A DNA stretch of 64,000 nt. Source: Bacteroidales bacterium (GTDB lineage Bacteria; Bacteroidota; Bacteroidia; Bacteroidales; Muribaculaceae). The notes beneath the pieces were generated by a model. The model was not told the origin of the DNA. It did no database searches and saw nothing but the letters and a program-made list of their open reading frames with translations. Of the stretch, positions 56,004-64,000 are shown in pieces; position 1 is the first letter of the stretch, and each line of letters opens with the position of its first letter. The position numbers and the translations under genes are program-made. Location: contig CAJTFH010000001.1 in the NCBI GenBank assembly GCA_910575545.1, positions 62,001 through 126,000 of the forward strand, written 5' to 3'.

Positions 56004-56492
56004 TCAGTAGAGGTCGGCGATATGCACACATTCTACACCGGCTCGTTTGAGCAGGTCAATGCCGTCGGTTATGCGATATAGCTCGTGGAATACAACCCGG
56101 CTTATTCCCGCCTGTATTATGAGCTTGGTGCATTCCATGCATGGAGATGCCGTTATATATAGAGTTGCTCCGTCAGAGGAATTATTGCTTCTTGCCACTT
56201 TTGTTATTGCATTCGCTTCGGCGTGCAGCACATATGGTTTTGTGACTCCGGCATCGTCTTCACAAATATTTTCGAATCCGGAAGGGGTGCCATTGAATCC
56301 GTCGGATATAATCATGGAGTTCTTCACGATTATGGCTCCGACTTTACGTCGCTGACAATATGAATTTTCGGCCCATATTGCAGCCATACGCAAATAACGC
56401 TTGTCGAGCAGCTCTTGCTTTTCGGCAGTGTCATGTGGCGTTTTAATGGATGTTTCGACCGTTGTTTTATCAGTGTGCTGCGATAGTTCCAT
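56004..56492 (-). CDS. dCMP deaminase
   Basis: 162 residues. Zinc ligands and catalytic Glu are in LHAEANAI (His90, Glu92) and PCMECTKLI (Cys118, Cys121). The insertion FNGTPSGFENICEDD is specific to the dCMP deaminases of this family. The enzyme makes dUMP from dCMP for thymidylate synthesis. First gene of the run with the S41 protease and cyclo-ligase. Confidence 0.93.
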   Translation of the reverse strand: MELSQHTDKTTVETSIKTPHDTAEKQELLDKRYLRMAAIWAENSYCQRRKVGAIIVKNSMIISDGFNGTPSGFENICEDDAGVTKPYVLHAEANAITKVARSNNSSDGATLYITASPCMECTKLIIQAGISRVVFHELYRITDGIDLLKRAGVECVHIADLY

Positions 56493-56535
56493 CAGTGGAA
56501 TGTTGACTATGTGCGTTGAGATTTATTTAATTATG

Positions 56536-56543
56536 CAAAGTTA
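56536..56543 (-). promoter_or_regulatory. -7 promoter element of the dCMP deaminase run
   Basis: TAACTTTG on the minus strand, 43 bases before the ATG at 56492. No -33 at standard spacing. Confidence 0.5.
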
Positions 56544-56876
56544 CAAACTTCGCCGCAATTATGGGCATGTTTCATCGGCCTTTTCATAGCCATATATGTA
56601 TAATTGGGCGGATTTTTGAAGCCAGGAATGCGTATGAGTGAAATTGCCCGGATTTGAACTCCTGAATATCGTGCATAAGGATTGTGATTTGTCATAGCTG
56701 TAACAATATGGTAAACTTCATATGTTTGGGCTAAAAATGGTACCTTCAATATACGATATTGAAAAAATTACTAAAATGTAACGATTTTTATAGCTTGGCA
56801 ATTGGCATATAATCAGCGATTTGTGAATTTAAGTGTGGTGTGTATGAAATATTTTTGTAACTTTATTGTAAAAATG

Positions 56877-56906
56877 TTTGGTGTTTGAAAATTTTGCGTA
56901 CCTTTG
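56877..56906 (+). promoter_or_regulatory. Promoter of the ECF sigma factor gene
   Basis: TTTG (56877-56880), 18 bases, TACCTTTG (56899-56906). It gives a leader of about 68 bases. A weak AT-only inverted repeat (CTAAA...TTTAG, 56964-56977) ends two bases before the start codon. Confidence 0.6.
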
Positions 56907-56979
56907 CAGTGTAGTCACAAACATGTTACACAATGGCTACGGTTAAAACCTGTTTATGATCACCTAAAAAATTTTAGTT

Positions 56980-57483
56980 ATGAGTACCCAGAATTTCCAA
57001 GCCAAACTTTTGAGTCTTCAAAGCAACCTGTTGAATTTTGCTTATTTGTTGACCTCAAATCGCGATGATGCGTATGATTTGCTTCAGGATACTACACTGA
57101 AGGCACTTGATAACGAAGACAAGTATGTTGACAATGTCAACTTTAAAGGATGGGTGTTTACGATTATGCGTAACATCTTCATCAACAACTACCGTAAGGT
57201 TGTGAGGTCTGCCACAATAATCGACCAGACGGAAGATCTGTATCATCTTAATCTTCCCCAGGAATCAGGCCTTGATACACCTGAAGGATCGGTTGCAGCC
57301 GGGGAAATATCTGCGGCTATAAACTCGTTTTCAGATGAATACCGGATTCCGTTTTCAATGCATGTGGCCGGATATAAGTATAATGAGATTGCTGAAAAGA
57401 TGAATCTTCCACTCGGCACTGTCAAAAGCCGTATTTTCTTTGCCCGCCAACGCTTGCAGAAAATGCTGAAAGATTATCGTTGA
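56980..57483 (+). CDS. ECF-type RNA polymerase sigma factor
   Basis: 167 residues. Region 2 has LLNFAYLLTSNRDDAYDLLQDTTLKAL and FKGWVFTIMRNIFINNYRK; region 4 has FSDEYRIPFSMHVAGYKYNEIAEKMNLPLGTVKSRIFFARQRLQKML with the helix-turn-helix. It is very like a sigma factor conserved across Bacteroidales. No FecR-like or other anti-sigma gene follows; only a 42-codon frame lies before the terminator. The regulon and signal are unknown. Confidence 0.92.
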   Translation: MSTQNFQAKLLSLQSNLLNFAYLLTSNRDDAYDLLQDTTLKALDNEDKYVDNVNFKGWVFTIMRNIFINNYRKVVRSATIIDQTEDLYHLNLPQESGLDTPEGSVAAGEISAAINSFSDEYRIPFSMHVAGYKYNEIAEKMNLPLGTVKSRIFFARQRLQKMLKDYR

Positions 57484-57535
57484 CTTCTGTTTTGGCTTTT
57501 TTAGGCTCATAGCCGTTATCACTGCAATTAATAAT

Positions 57536-57664
57536 ATGAAACGGAGGGATTTGAAGTATATCAAGATATTAGAAAGAACAATTGGGATAATGAAGCCGAA
57601 TGATATAGAATGCTGGCACTGTGGCATTTATGGTGTCATCCAAGATTTAAGCCTTTGGCAGTGA
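57536..57664 (+). CDS. Possible 42-residue small protein behind the sigma gene
   Basis: ATG at 57536, TGA at 57662-57664. The product starts MKRRDLKYIKILERTIG and has a basic N-terminal helix and a central CWHCG, a CxxC pair of the kind that binds zinc. The frame starts 52 bases after the sigma stop, has an A-rich pre-start sequence normal for this group (TTAATAAT) and ends 11 bases before the terminator stem, so it would be co-transcribed. No homologue known to me; it may be chance. Confidence 0.3.
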   Translation: MKRRDLKYIKILERTIGIMKPNDIECWHCGIYGVIQDLSLWQ

Positions 57665-57675
57665 TTCTGAATTAT

Positions 57676-57711
57676 TGCGCTTCGGGGTGTATTCCCCGGG
57701 GCGCATTTTTT
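57676..57711 (+). terminator. Rho-independent terminator after the sigma factor gene
   Basis: TGCGCTTCGGGG (57676-57687) pairs with CCCCGGGGCGCA (57694-57705) with one mismatch, followed by six T. Confidence 0.82.
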
Positions 57712-57819
57712 GTGCGGATATTATTGCTCATGGGTGCCAGGCGTATGAAGGGGGGATTCATACTGTTCAACTTCGGGGGTGTTGTGGTTGTTATAAAAAT
57801 GTGTTTAAACTTTTTATTT

Positions 57820-59157
57820 ATGAATCATCAAGTTGTGAATAAAAAACGTAGGGTGGTTGTGGTCGGAGCCGGATTTGCGGGGTTGAATTTTGTGAAGCAT
57901 ATCGACAAACGGTATTTTGAGGTCATTGTCATTGACAGGCATAACTATCATAGTTTCCCTCCGTTGTTTTATCAAGTAGCTTCGGCAGGTCTTGACCCGG
58001 CCAGCATATGTTTCCCATTACGCAGGGAATTGCGCAAGTTGAAATCGAAAGATGTGCGGTATCATATGGGGGAGGTGAAACGTATTGATGTTGCCTGCAA
58101 GAAGGTTTATACGAAAGAGGAAGCAGTTGAATACGATATACTTGTGGTGGCGGCCGGCACTACGAATAATTTTTTCAATATGCCTGAACTTGAAAAGACT
58201 GTTCATACGCTTAAGTCTACACCTGAAGCCCTCCGTTGCCGGAATGACATACTTGACCTTCTGGAACGCGCAGCCTTGGAAAAGAAGCAGGATGTGCAAC
58301 GCCGCATGTTGAGTTTCGTCGTGGTCGGAGGCGGCCCGACAGGTGTGGAGATTGCCGGTGCTATCGGTGAGATGAAGCGTTATGTGCTTCCACGGGAATA
58401 TCCGTCGATACCTCAGGATAATATGACGATAACGCTTGTGGAGGGAAGTGGCCGCCTGTTGGGTGTCATGAGTGACAAAGCGTCAGAGAAAGCCATCGAG
58501 GGCTTAAGGTCGTTGATGGTTAATGTCAGTCTCGGGGTCAGTATGAGTTCATACAATGACAAAACGGTAGTTCTTTCTGACGGGAGTCGCATTCCGGCTT
58601 CACTTGTGATATGGACTGCCGGGGTTACCGGGCGTCATTTTGAGATTGACGGTGCGGCAACCAATCCTATCGGTCGCGGCAACCGCTTTAAAACAGATGG
58701 CTTCTGTAGGGTCGAGGGTATGGATGATGTTTACGCACTTGGTGATATTGCCATTATGCAAAATGTGGATGATGCATTTCCCGATGGCCATCCTCAATTA
58801 GCCCAGGTTGCCATTCAACAAGGGCGTCTTGTGGCTAAAAATCTCAATTCTGAGGTAGTCGCAATGAAAAGAGGAGGCAAGACTGTTGTTCCAGACGTTT
58901 TCATATACCATGATAAAGGAGCAATGGCTACCATTGGGCGTAACCGCGCGGTGGTGGATATGAAACATGGCCATCTCTCAGGTTTCGGCGCGTGGCTTGC
59001 GTGGATGTTTGTGCATTTAATTTCGTTGTTGGGGATGCGGAATAAAATAACAGTAATGGTTAACTGGATATGGGCATATTTCAATTACAGCACATCGTTG
59101 CGTCTGCTGATTCATCCATGCCGTTATCCCCTGCGTACAAGGTGGTTTGACGATTGA
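57820..59157 (+). CDS. ndh: Type II NADH dehydrogenase (NAD(P)/FAD-dependent oxidoreductase)
   Basis: 445 residues starting MNHQVVNKKRRVVVVGAGFAG. Two dinucleotide-binding motifs are visible: VVVGAGFAGLNF for FAD and VVVGGGPTGVEIAGAIGEM for NADH; VYALGDIA is the second FAD contact. The C-terminus has hydrophobic helices (GFGAWLAWMFVHLISLLGM, VNWIWAYFNYS) that bind the membrane. It oxidises NADH with quinone without pumping protons. The frame is open to 57610 upstream, but it covers the sigma terminator; the ATG at 57820 is the family start. It converges with dnaB, only 21 bases apart. Confidence 0.92.
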   Translation: MNHQVVNKKRRVVVVGAGFAGLNFVKHIDKRYFEVIVIDRHNYHSFPPLFYQVASAGLDPASICFPLRRELRKLKSKDVRYHMGEVKRIDVACKKVYTKEEAVEYDILVVAAGTTNNFFNMPELEKTVHTLKSTPEALRCRNDILDLLERAALEKKQDVQRRMLSFVVVGGGPTGVEIAGAIGEMKRYVLPREYPSIPQDNMTITLVEGSGRLLGVMSDKASEKAIEGLRSLMVNVSLGVSMSSYNDKTVVLSDGSRIPASLVIWTAGVTGRHFEIDGAATNPIGRGNRFKTDGFCRVEGMDDVYALGDIAIMQNVDDAFPDGHPQLAQVAIQQGRLVAKNLNSEVVAMKRGGKTVVPDVFIYHDKGAMATIGRNRAVVDMKHGHLSGFGAWLAWMFVHLISLLGMRNKITVMVNWIWAYFNYSTSLRLLIHPCRYPLRTRWFDD

Positions 59158-59178
59158 CTGCAATCCCGTGAAGGAATG

Positions 59179-60762
59179 TTAGAAAGGTGTGGAGGAACCG
59201 TCGGCGCTGATGTCGGCCGAACCTCCACCAAAAGGTGTCGGGGAACCAAACGGGTCGGAATTATCGGATGATGCATGGCTGTCGTCGCCGTTGAGTTTAG
59301 ATCCGACTATATGGCGTGTGACGAGTGAATTCTCGTCCCAATTCTGGAATCTGGCATATTGGCTTACGAACCGCATCTTCACATCATCAACTTTACCTGA
59401 ACGGTGTTTTGCCACGATGAACTGGGCAAGCCCGCGAATGTCGTTCCCTTCTGCATCCTCGCTGCTGTGCAGATAATATTCCGGTCTATGGATGAAACAT
59501 ACAATGTCGGCATCCTGCTCAATCGCTCCGGATTCGCGCAGGTCGCTAAGTTGTGGGCGTTTCGACTGGCTGTCGGTGCCACGGCTTTCAACAGAGCGGT
59601 TGAGCTGCGAAAGGGCGATTATTGGTATATTCAGTTCTTTTGCGAGTTGTTTTAACGACCTGGAAATCATTGACACCTCCTGCTCGCGGGAACCGAATTT
59701 CATGCCTGAGGCATTCATTAGCTGAAGATAGTCGATGATGATGATTCTGACTTGATGCTCTCTGACAAGTCTGCGGGCTTTTGTGCGTAATTCAAAAATA
59801 GACAATGAGGGGGTATCGTCGATATAAAGTGGAGCGGAGTAGAGGCTTTTCACTCCGCCCATTAGCTTGTCCCAGTCGTTATCGGTCAACCTTCCGCTTT
59901 TGATTTTTTCACCTTCGAGCTCGCAAACATTGCTTATCAAACGGTTGACAAGCTGCAGGTTGCTCATTTCAAGAGAGAATATAGCCACCGGAGTATTGAC
60001 ATTGACTGCCATATTCTTGGCCATCGACAGCACGAAGGCCGTTTTTCCCATTGCCGGACGCGCGGCTATGATGATGAGGTCGGAGTTCTGCCATCCTGAA
60101 GTGAGTTTGTCGAGTTCGTGGAACTGTGTTTCCAGTCCGGATAAACCGGTTTCGCGGTTTGCCGCTGCTTCAATCTGTTCGATGGCCTGTTTTATGACTG
60201 GATCAATCTGTGTTACATCTTTCTTTACGTTGCGCTGGGAAATCTCGAACAGTTTTCCCTCGGCTTCCTGCAGCAGGTCGTCAACATCATTGCTTTCATC
60301 GAAAGCTTTCCCTTCGATTGCAGATGCAAAATTGATCAGTTCCCTGGCAAGATATTTCTGAGCGACAATTCGGGCATGGAATTCAACATGGGCACCTGAT
60401 GCAACTTTGGCCGTAAGTTCCGAGATATACACCGGGCCGCCGACCGCCTCTAAATCGCCGTTGGCCCGGAGCTTTTCAGTAACTGTGAGCATGTCAATCG
60501 GTTGCTGCTGCGCTCCCAGCTGTTGGATTGCAGCATAAATCGATTGGTTTTTGGGGTCGTAGAAACTTTCCGGTTTCAGAAGGTCGCAGACAGTTGTGTA
60601 TGCGTCTTTTTCAAGCATGAGCGCACCGAGCACCGCTGCCTCTATTTCGGTGTCGCGCGGTTGCAACCGGCCGCCGGTGTCGTAGAGGCTTTCGTTTTTG
60701 GGCTGGCGCGGTGTGAATCCGTTCTGGCGCCGTCCCCGGCTGTTGTCGTTGGCAAATTCCAT
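59179..60762 (-). CDS. dnaB: Replicative DNA helicase DnaB
   Basis: 527 residues. The N-terminal primase-interaction domain starts near LQPRDTEIEAAVLGALMLEKDAY. The RecA-like motor shows Walker A AARPAMGKTAFVLS, Walker B IIIDYLQLMN, then ALSQLNRSVESR and LSDLRESGAIEQDADIVCFIHR. The C-terminal tail is Ser/Gly/Asp-rich. It unwinds DNA at the replication fork. The ATG at 60762 is four bases after a TAACTTTG promoter element. No replication genes are adjacent. Confidence 0.96.
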   Translation of the reverse strand: MEFANDNSRGRRQNGFTPRQPKNESLYDTGGRLQPRDTEIEAAVLGALMLEKDAYTTVCDLLKPESFYDPKNQSIYAAIQQLGAQQQPIDMLTVTEKLRANGDLEAVGGPVYISELTAKVASGAHVEFHARIVAQKYLARELINFASAIEGKAFDESNDVDDLLQEAEGKLFEISQRNVKKDVTQIDPVIKQAIEQIEAAANRETGLSGLETQFHELDKLTSGWQNSDLIIIAARPAMGKTAFVLSMAKNMAVNVNTPVAIFSLEMSNLQLVNRLISNVCELEGEKIKSGRLTDNDWDKLMGGVKSLYSAPLYIDDTPSLSIFELRTKARRLVREHQVRIIIIDYLQLMNASGMKFGSREQEVSMISRSLKQLAKELNIPIIALSQLNRSVESRGTDSQSKRPQLSDLRESGAIEQDADIVCFIHRPEYYLHSSEDAEGNDIRGLAQFIVAKHRSGKVDDVKMRFVSQYARFQNWDENSLVTRHIVGSKLNGDDSHASSDNSDPFGSPTPFGGGSADISADGSSTPF

Positions 60763-60766
60763 ACCG

Positions 60767-60774
60767 CAAAGTTA
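60767..60774 (-). promoter_or_regulatory. -7 promoter element directly in front of dnaB
   Basis: TAACTTTG on the minus strand with four bases (CGGT) to the dnaB ATG. With the usual start 5-8 bases after the element, the mRNA would begin at or inside the start codon. No -33 box at 19-20 bases; a TTTG lies at 11 bases. Confidence 0.5.
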
Positions 60775-60802
60775 CGAAAAAAACGCAAACACCGGTATCT
60801 GG

Positions 60803-63800
60803 TCATGATGTAGCGGTGTCGTTATTTTCTGTCTTTTCCGTCTGATTGCTTCTATCGGCTCCCTTGAACAACTTCGAGAGGTATTTCTCGCGGAAGTTCT
60901 CAAAAAGTTCCCAGAAATTCGGCACAAAAAGTGTGCCTATTACAGCATTGACAGCCATGCCGAAAACAACTGCCGAGCCAAGGCTAAGTCGGCTTCCCGC
61001 ACCAGCCCCTGTGGCGAAGAGCATGGGCATCACGCCGAAAACAAATGCGAAGGCGGTCATCATAATCGGTCGGAACCTGACGATACCTCCTTGACGGGCG
61101 GCTTCTCTGACGGGCATTCCTCCTTTACGGTAGTCACGGGCATATTCCACAATTAGAATGGCGTTTTTAGCTGCCAGTCCGAGCAGTAGGATAATGCCTA
61201 TCTGGGTGTAAATGCTTATGCTTTGTCCCATGGCCAGGCATCCGGCTATGGCACCGAGTATGGCGGTCGGCATGGCTATGACTACGGATAGCGGGTCTGT
61301 CCAGCTTTCATATTGGGCTGCGAGTACAAGGATGGTCATTATGACCGCAAACAAAAGCACAGTGGTTATCGTTGTGCCAGCCCGGGTTTCCTGATATGCT
61401 TCCCCGGTCCAGGCGTATCCATAATTGTTTCCTGCCACCTCGCTGACAATCTCTTCCATGGCCTTGATGGCATCGGATGAGCTGGCATTGTGGGCAGGGG
61501 TTGCGGTTAATGATGCTGTCTGATACATATTGTATCGGTCTACGCTGGCAGAGCCCATGATCGGTTCTATGCGGGCGAATGAGCCGAATGGAACCATATC
61601 GCCTTTGTCATTGCGCACGCTCAGGCTGTTTATGTCGCCGATGTTACTGCGTGCCCATCCTTCCGCGGCAATGTTTACCTGGTAGATGTTGTTGAACTCA
61701 ACAAAATCGTTGACATAGCTGCCTCCGACAAATGCCGACAGGGTGGAGTAGACGTCTGCCAGGTTTATGCCCATCATCTGTATTTTATTCCTGTCCATGT
61801 CTATGCGGTATTGCGGCACCTCTCCTTCGTAAAGAGATTGCACCTGGGCTATTTCGGGATAGTCTTTGGCTTTTTCCTGAATGTTACGCAACACCTGCGT
61901 CATTTCTTTGGCTCCATGTGAATTTATGTCGAGGAGTTGCATCTGCAGGCCGGCCGATAGCCCGAGACCGGGGATGGCAGGGGGATTTATAGCGAATGTG
62001 ACAGCCTCTTGTATGGCGGCGCATTTCTCATTGACACGCTGCATCACGGCTTCAACACTGTGGTCTTTACCTTTGCGCTGATTCCATGGCTTGAGCATCA
62101 CAAACATCGAGCCAAGGTTGCTTCCTGCGCCACCTGCAAGAAATGAGAAGCCCGACATTTCGATTACATCTTGAACCTCCGGCATCTCTCCGATAATACC
62201 GGCTACCTGGGCCACGACTTTATCGGTGCGTTCCAATGATGCGCCGGTGGGGAGTTGAACGGAGGTCATAAAATATCCCATATCTTCTTGTGGCACATAA
62301 CTGGTGGGCCATTTCAGAAATCCCCAGAATGCGATGGCGCAGGTTATAAGATAGCAGCCGATGGCCATAGCCGGATGTTTTAGCAAGCGTCCGATTGAGG
62401 ATGCATATACCCCGACAGTCTTCGCCCATCCGGCATTGAACCACCGATATAGAAAAAATCTGACGGGTTTTCTTTTTCTGAGGAACAACGCGCACATGGC
62501 TGGTGTGAAAGTCAAGGCATTGAATCCGGAGAATGCCGTTGATACTGCGATTGTGAGTGCGAATTGTTTGTATAACTCGCCGGTAATGCCTGATATGAAT
62601 GCTGTTGGGATGAACACCGAAAGCAATACAAGCACTTCGCCGACAACCGGCCCTTGCAGTTCAATCATGGCTTTTTGAGCCGCCTGTCGTGGCGACATCT
62701 TCCCTTCGTCGACGATTCGCGCACAATCTTCCACCACCACAATCGCATCGTCGACTACAATTGCAATGGCCAGTACGAGGCCGAACAACGTGAGAGTGTT
62801 GAGGGTGAACCCCATTAGCTTCATTACTGCGAATGTGGCGATTAATGATACGGGAATGGTTATCATTGGTATGATTACCGCTCTCCAGCTTTGGAGGAAC
62901 AGCAGAATCACAAGCATGACGATAAAGGTGGTCTCTACAAAAGTCACAAGAACTTCGTCGATTGAAGCAGTGACGAAGTCGGTAGTATTCATCAGAATGC
63001 GGTAGTGCACTCCGGGAGGGAGATACGGTGCAAGATTCTCAAGCTCTTTCTCCACTTCTTTAGCAACAGAAAGGGCGTTGGCGTCGGATCGTTGGTATAT
63101 TCCAATCAGCCCGGCTTCCTTGCCTGAAACGCGTGAAATGTTACCGTAGCTTTCACTGCCGAGTTCGACTTTTGCCACATCTTTTAGCCTCAATATGTTG
63201 CCTTTGGTGTCTGTGCGTAAAACAATTTCTCCGAATTGCTGTGCTGTCACCAGTCGTCCCGGTGATGACAATGTTATCTGGAATGATGCCGGAGTGGAAA
63301 CTGGCGCGCCTCCGACAGCCCCAGCTGAAACTTCCATATTCTGCGCCTCGATTGCCGCGCGTATGTCGGCCGGGGTGACTCCGCGTATGTTCATAAGTTC
63401 TGGATTCATCCATATTCGCATACTATAGTCGCCTGCGCCAAAAGCGCTTGCACCACCCACTCCTTCCAGGCGTGAAAGTGCGTCGACCATGTGAAGCTGG
63501 GCGTAGTTGGTGAGATACAAAGCGTCATAACGTTGGGGGTCATCACTTTCCAACGCTACAAACAGCAGTATATTAGTGGATTCTGAGTTTACGCTTATTC
63601 CCTGCTCAGTGACGGCTGACGGCAGACGAGGAGTGGCCCGGTTTACGAGGTTCTGAACTTTGACCGTTGCATCATCGAGGTCGATACCGTTTCGGAATGT
63701 GATTGTGAGGTTATATGAGCCGTCTGAGCCGGAATTCGAGCTCATATACAGCATTCCCTCAACTCCATTGACGCATTGTTCAATGGGCACGCCTATGGCT

Positions 63801-63979
63801 TCGGCAACAGTTTTCGCATTGGCTCCGGGATATGATGCCGAGACCTGTACGGTTGGTGGAGAAATATTGGGGTATTGGGCAATCGGGAGAGTGCTCACCG
63901 TGACAATCCCTATAAGAATCATCAATATCGCCAGAACAGTGGCGAATATCGGTCTGTCGATAAAGAATCTTGAGAACAT
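60803..63979 (-). CDS. RND-family efflux pump inner-membrane subunit (HAE1/AcrB type)
   Basis: 1058 residues, full length. It starts MFSRFFIDRPIFATVLAILMILIG, the usual HAE1 opening, and has GVEGMLYMSSNSGSDG in the porter domain. The proton-relay aspartates are in AIVVDDAIVVVEDC; GEVLVLLSVFIPTAFISGITG and LLLGLAAKNAILIVEYA are also family words. Twelve membrane helices and two large periplasmic loops are evident. It exports hydrophobic and amphiphilic compounds with a periplasmic adaptor and a TolC-type channel. The adaptor gene should be just upstream, beyond the window; no outer-membrane channel gene follows, because dnaB comes next. Confidence 0.95.
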   Translation of the reverse strand: MFSRFFIDRPIFATVLAILMILIGIVTVSTLPIAQYPNISPPTVQVSASYPGANAKTVAEAIGVPIEQCVNGVEGMLYMSSNSGSDGSYNLTITFRNGIDLDDATVKVQNLVNRATPRLPSAVTEQGISVNSESTNILLFVALESDDPQRYDALYLTNYAQLHMVDALSRLEGVGGASAFGAGDYSMRIWMNPELMNIRGVTPADIRAAIEAQNMEVSAGAVGGAPVSTPASFQITLSSPGRLVTAQQFGEIVLRTDTKGNILRLKDVAKVELGSESYGNISRVSGKEAGLIGIYQRSDANALSVAKEVEKELENLAPYLPPGVHYRILMNTTDFVTASIDEVLVTFVETTFIVMLVILLFLQSWRAVIIPMITIPVSLIATFAVMKLMGFTLNTLTLFGLVLAIAIVVDDAIVVVEDCARIVDEGKMSPRQAAQKAMIELQGPVVGEVLVLLSVFIPTAFISGITGELYKQFALTIAVSTAFSGFNALTFTPAMCALFLRKRKPVRFFLYRWFNAGWAKTVGVYASSIGRLLKHPAMAIGCYLITCAIAFWGFLKWPTSYVPQEDMGYFMTSVQLPTGASLERTDKVVAQVAGIIGEMPEVQDVIEMSGFSFLAGGAGSNLGSMFVMLKPWNQRKGKDHSVEAVMQRVNEKCAAIQEAVTFAINPPAIPGLGLSAGLQMQLLDINSHGAKEMTQVLRNIQEKAKDYPEIAQVQSLYEGEVPQYRIDMDRNKIQMMGINLADVYSTLSAFVGGSYVNDFVEFNNIYQVNIAAEGWARSNIGDINSLSVRNDKGDMVPFGSFARIEPIMGSASVDRYNMYQTASLTATPAHNASSSDAIKAMEEIVSEVAGNNYGYAWTGEAYQETRAGTTITTVLLFAVIMTILVLAAQYESWTDPLSVVIAMPTAILGAIAGCLAMGQSISIYTQIGIILLLGLAAKNAILIVEYARDYRKGGMPVREAARQGGIVRFRPIMMTAFAFVFGVMPMLFATGAGAGSRLSLGSAVVFGMAVNAVIGTLFVPNFWELFENFREKYLSKLFKGADRSNQTEKTENNDTATS

Positions 63980-64000
63980 TGTGGAATGGGGTTAACGGGT

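Larger units (their letters stand above)
56493..56979. other. Divergent intergenic region between dCMP deaminase and the ECF sigma factor
   Basis: About 490 AT-rich bases. It holds a minus-strand -7 element (56536-56543) and the sigma gene promoter (56877-56906). A 72-codon minus-strand frame at 56531-56749 has no recognisable content and covers the promoter, so it is not called. A second near match, GTAACTTTATTG at about 56867, may be a weaker start. No tRNA or repeat found. Confidence 0.5.

Noticed and set aside
56630-56690. A tRNA-like T-arm word (GAGTTCAAATCC on the minus strand)
   Set aside because: The flanking five-base stem does not pair and no anticodon or acceptor arms can be placed around it.
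56531-56749. A 72-codon minus-strand frame upstream of dCMP deaminase
   Set aside because: It covers a -7 promoter element and has no coding character.
57610-57819. A 70-residue N-terminal extension of the NADH dehydrogenase
   Set aside because: It would translate through the terminator at 57676-57711 and precedes the conserved family start at 57820.

Overview
The window reads as chromosomal DNA of a Bacteroidota member, most likely order Bacteroidales; a gut Muribaculaceae-like lineage is my inference. The reasons are the promoter type (TTTG, 19-20 bases, TAnnTTTG) seen before many genes, A-rich translation starts with little Shine-Dalgarno, type IX secretion genes (SprA, PorQ), the RprX/RprY two-component pair, DapL instead of the succinylase lysine route, a type III glutamine synthetase, DUF4301 and a long PurF-like protein. 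Almost everything is core chromosome with tightly packed operons; no rRNA, tRNA, CRISPR array, prophage or complete transposon was seen.

Layout. 1-6.5 kb: the N-terminal part of a subtilase cut by the window edge, small membrane or secreted proteins, a nitroreductase, and a PstS-like lipoprotein followed by a periplasmic TPR protein. 6.5-18.6 kb: one minus-strand run, tsaC-like, WbaP-like sugar-phosphate transferase, ClC protein, ruvA, sprA, from a promoter near 18.63 kb. 18.8-30.4 kb, plus strand: glmS, a two-gene chromate-transporter-family pair, folC, lepA, nhaA, a TPR protein and a DUF4301 protein. 30.6-33.4 kb: rprX and rprY, followed by a 188-base foldback element with 23-base inverted ends and a strong terminator.

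33.4-34.8 kb is the only accessory-looking stretch: a 5'-truncated family 2 glycosyltransferase remnant and an orphan tyrosine recombinase. 34.8-39.9 kb: a secreted GH13 amylase-like enzyme, a YihY/BrkB membrane protein, RidA and a secreted GH43-like protein. 40-43.7 kb, minus strand: porQ, cmk, ispH, a DnaQ-like exonuclease and a small lipoprotein. 43.8-50.2 kb, plus strand: dapF-dapL, then glnN-purF-like. 50.3-56.5 kb, minus strand: a secreted LRR protein, an ABC-F ATPase, 5-formyltetrahydrofolate cyclo-ligase, an S41 protease and dCMP deaminase. 56.9-64 kb: an ECF sigma factor with a possible 42-residue protein behind it, a type II NADH dehydrogenase, dnaB and an RND efflux pump.

Themes: cell-envelope work (SprA and PorQ for type IX secretion, WbaP-like for surface glycan initiation, glmS and dapF/dapL for peptidoglycan precursors, RND pump), one-carbon and nucleotide metabolism (folC, cyclo-ligase, dCMP deaminase, cmk, purF-like), and ion handling (ClC, NhaA, chromate-type transporter). 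I did not find an obviously new multi-gene system. The best unexplained items are the foldback element at 33163-33350 next to the glycosyltransferase remnant and recombinase, the small CxxC-containing frame behind the sigma factor, the channel-like residue in the ClC protein, and near-leaderless starts at dnaB and yihY.
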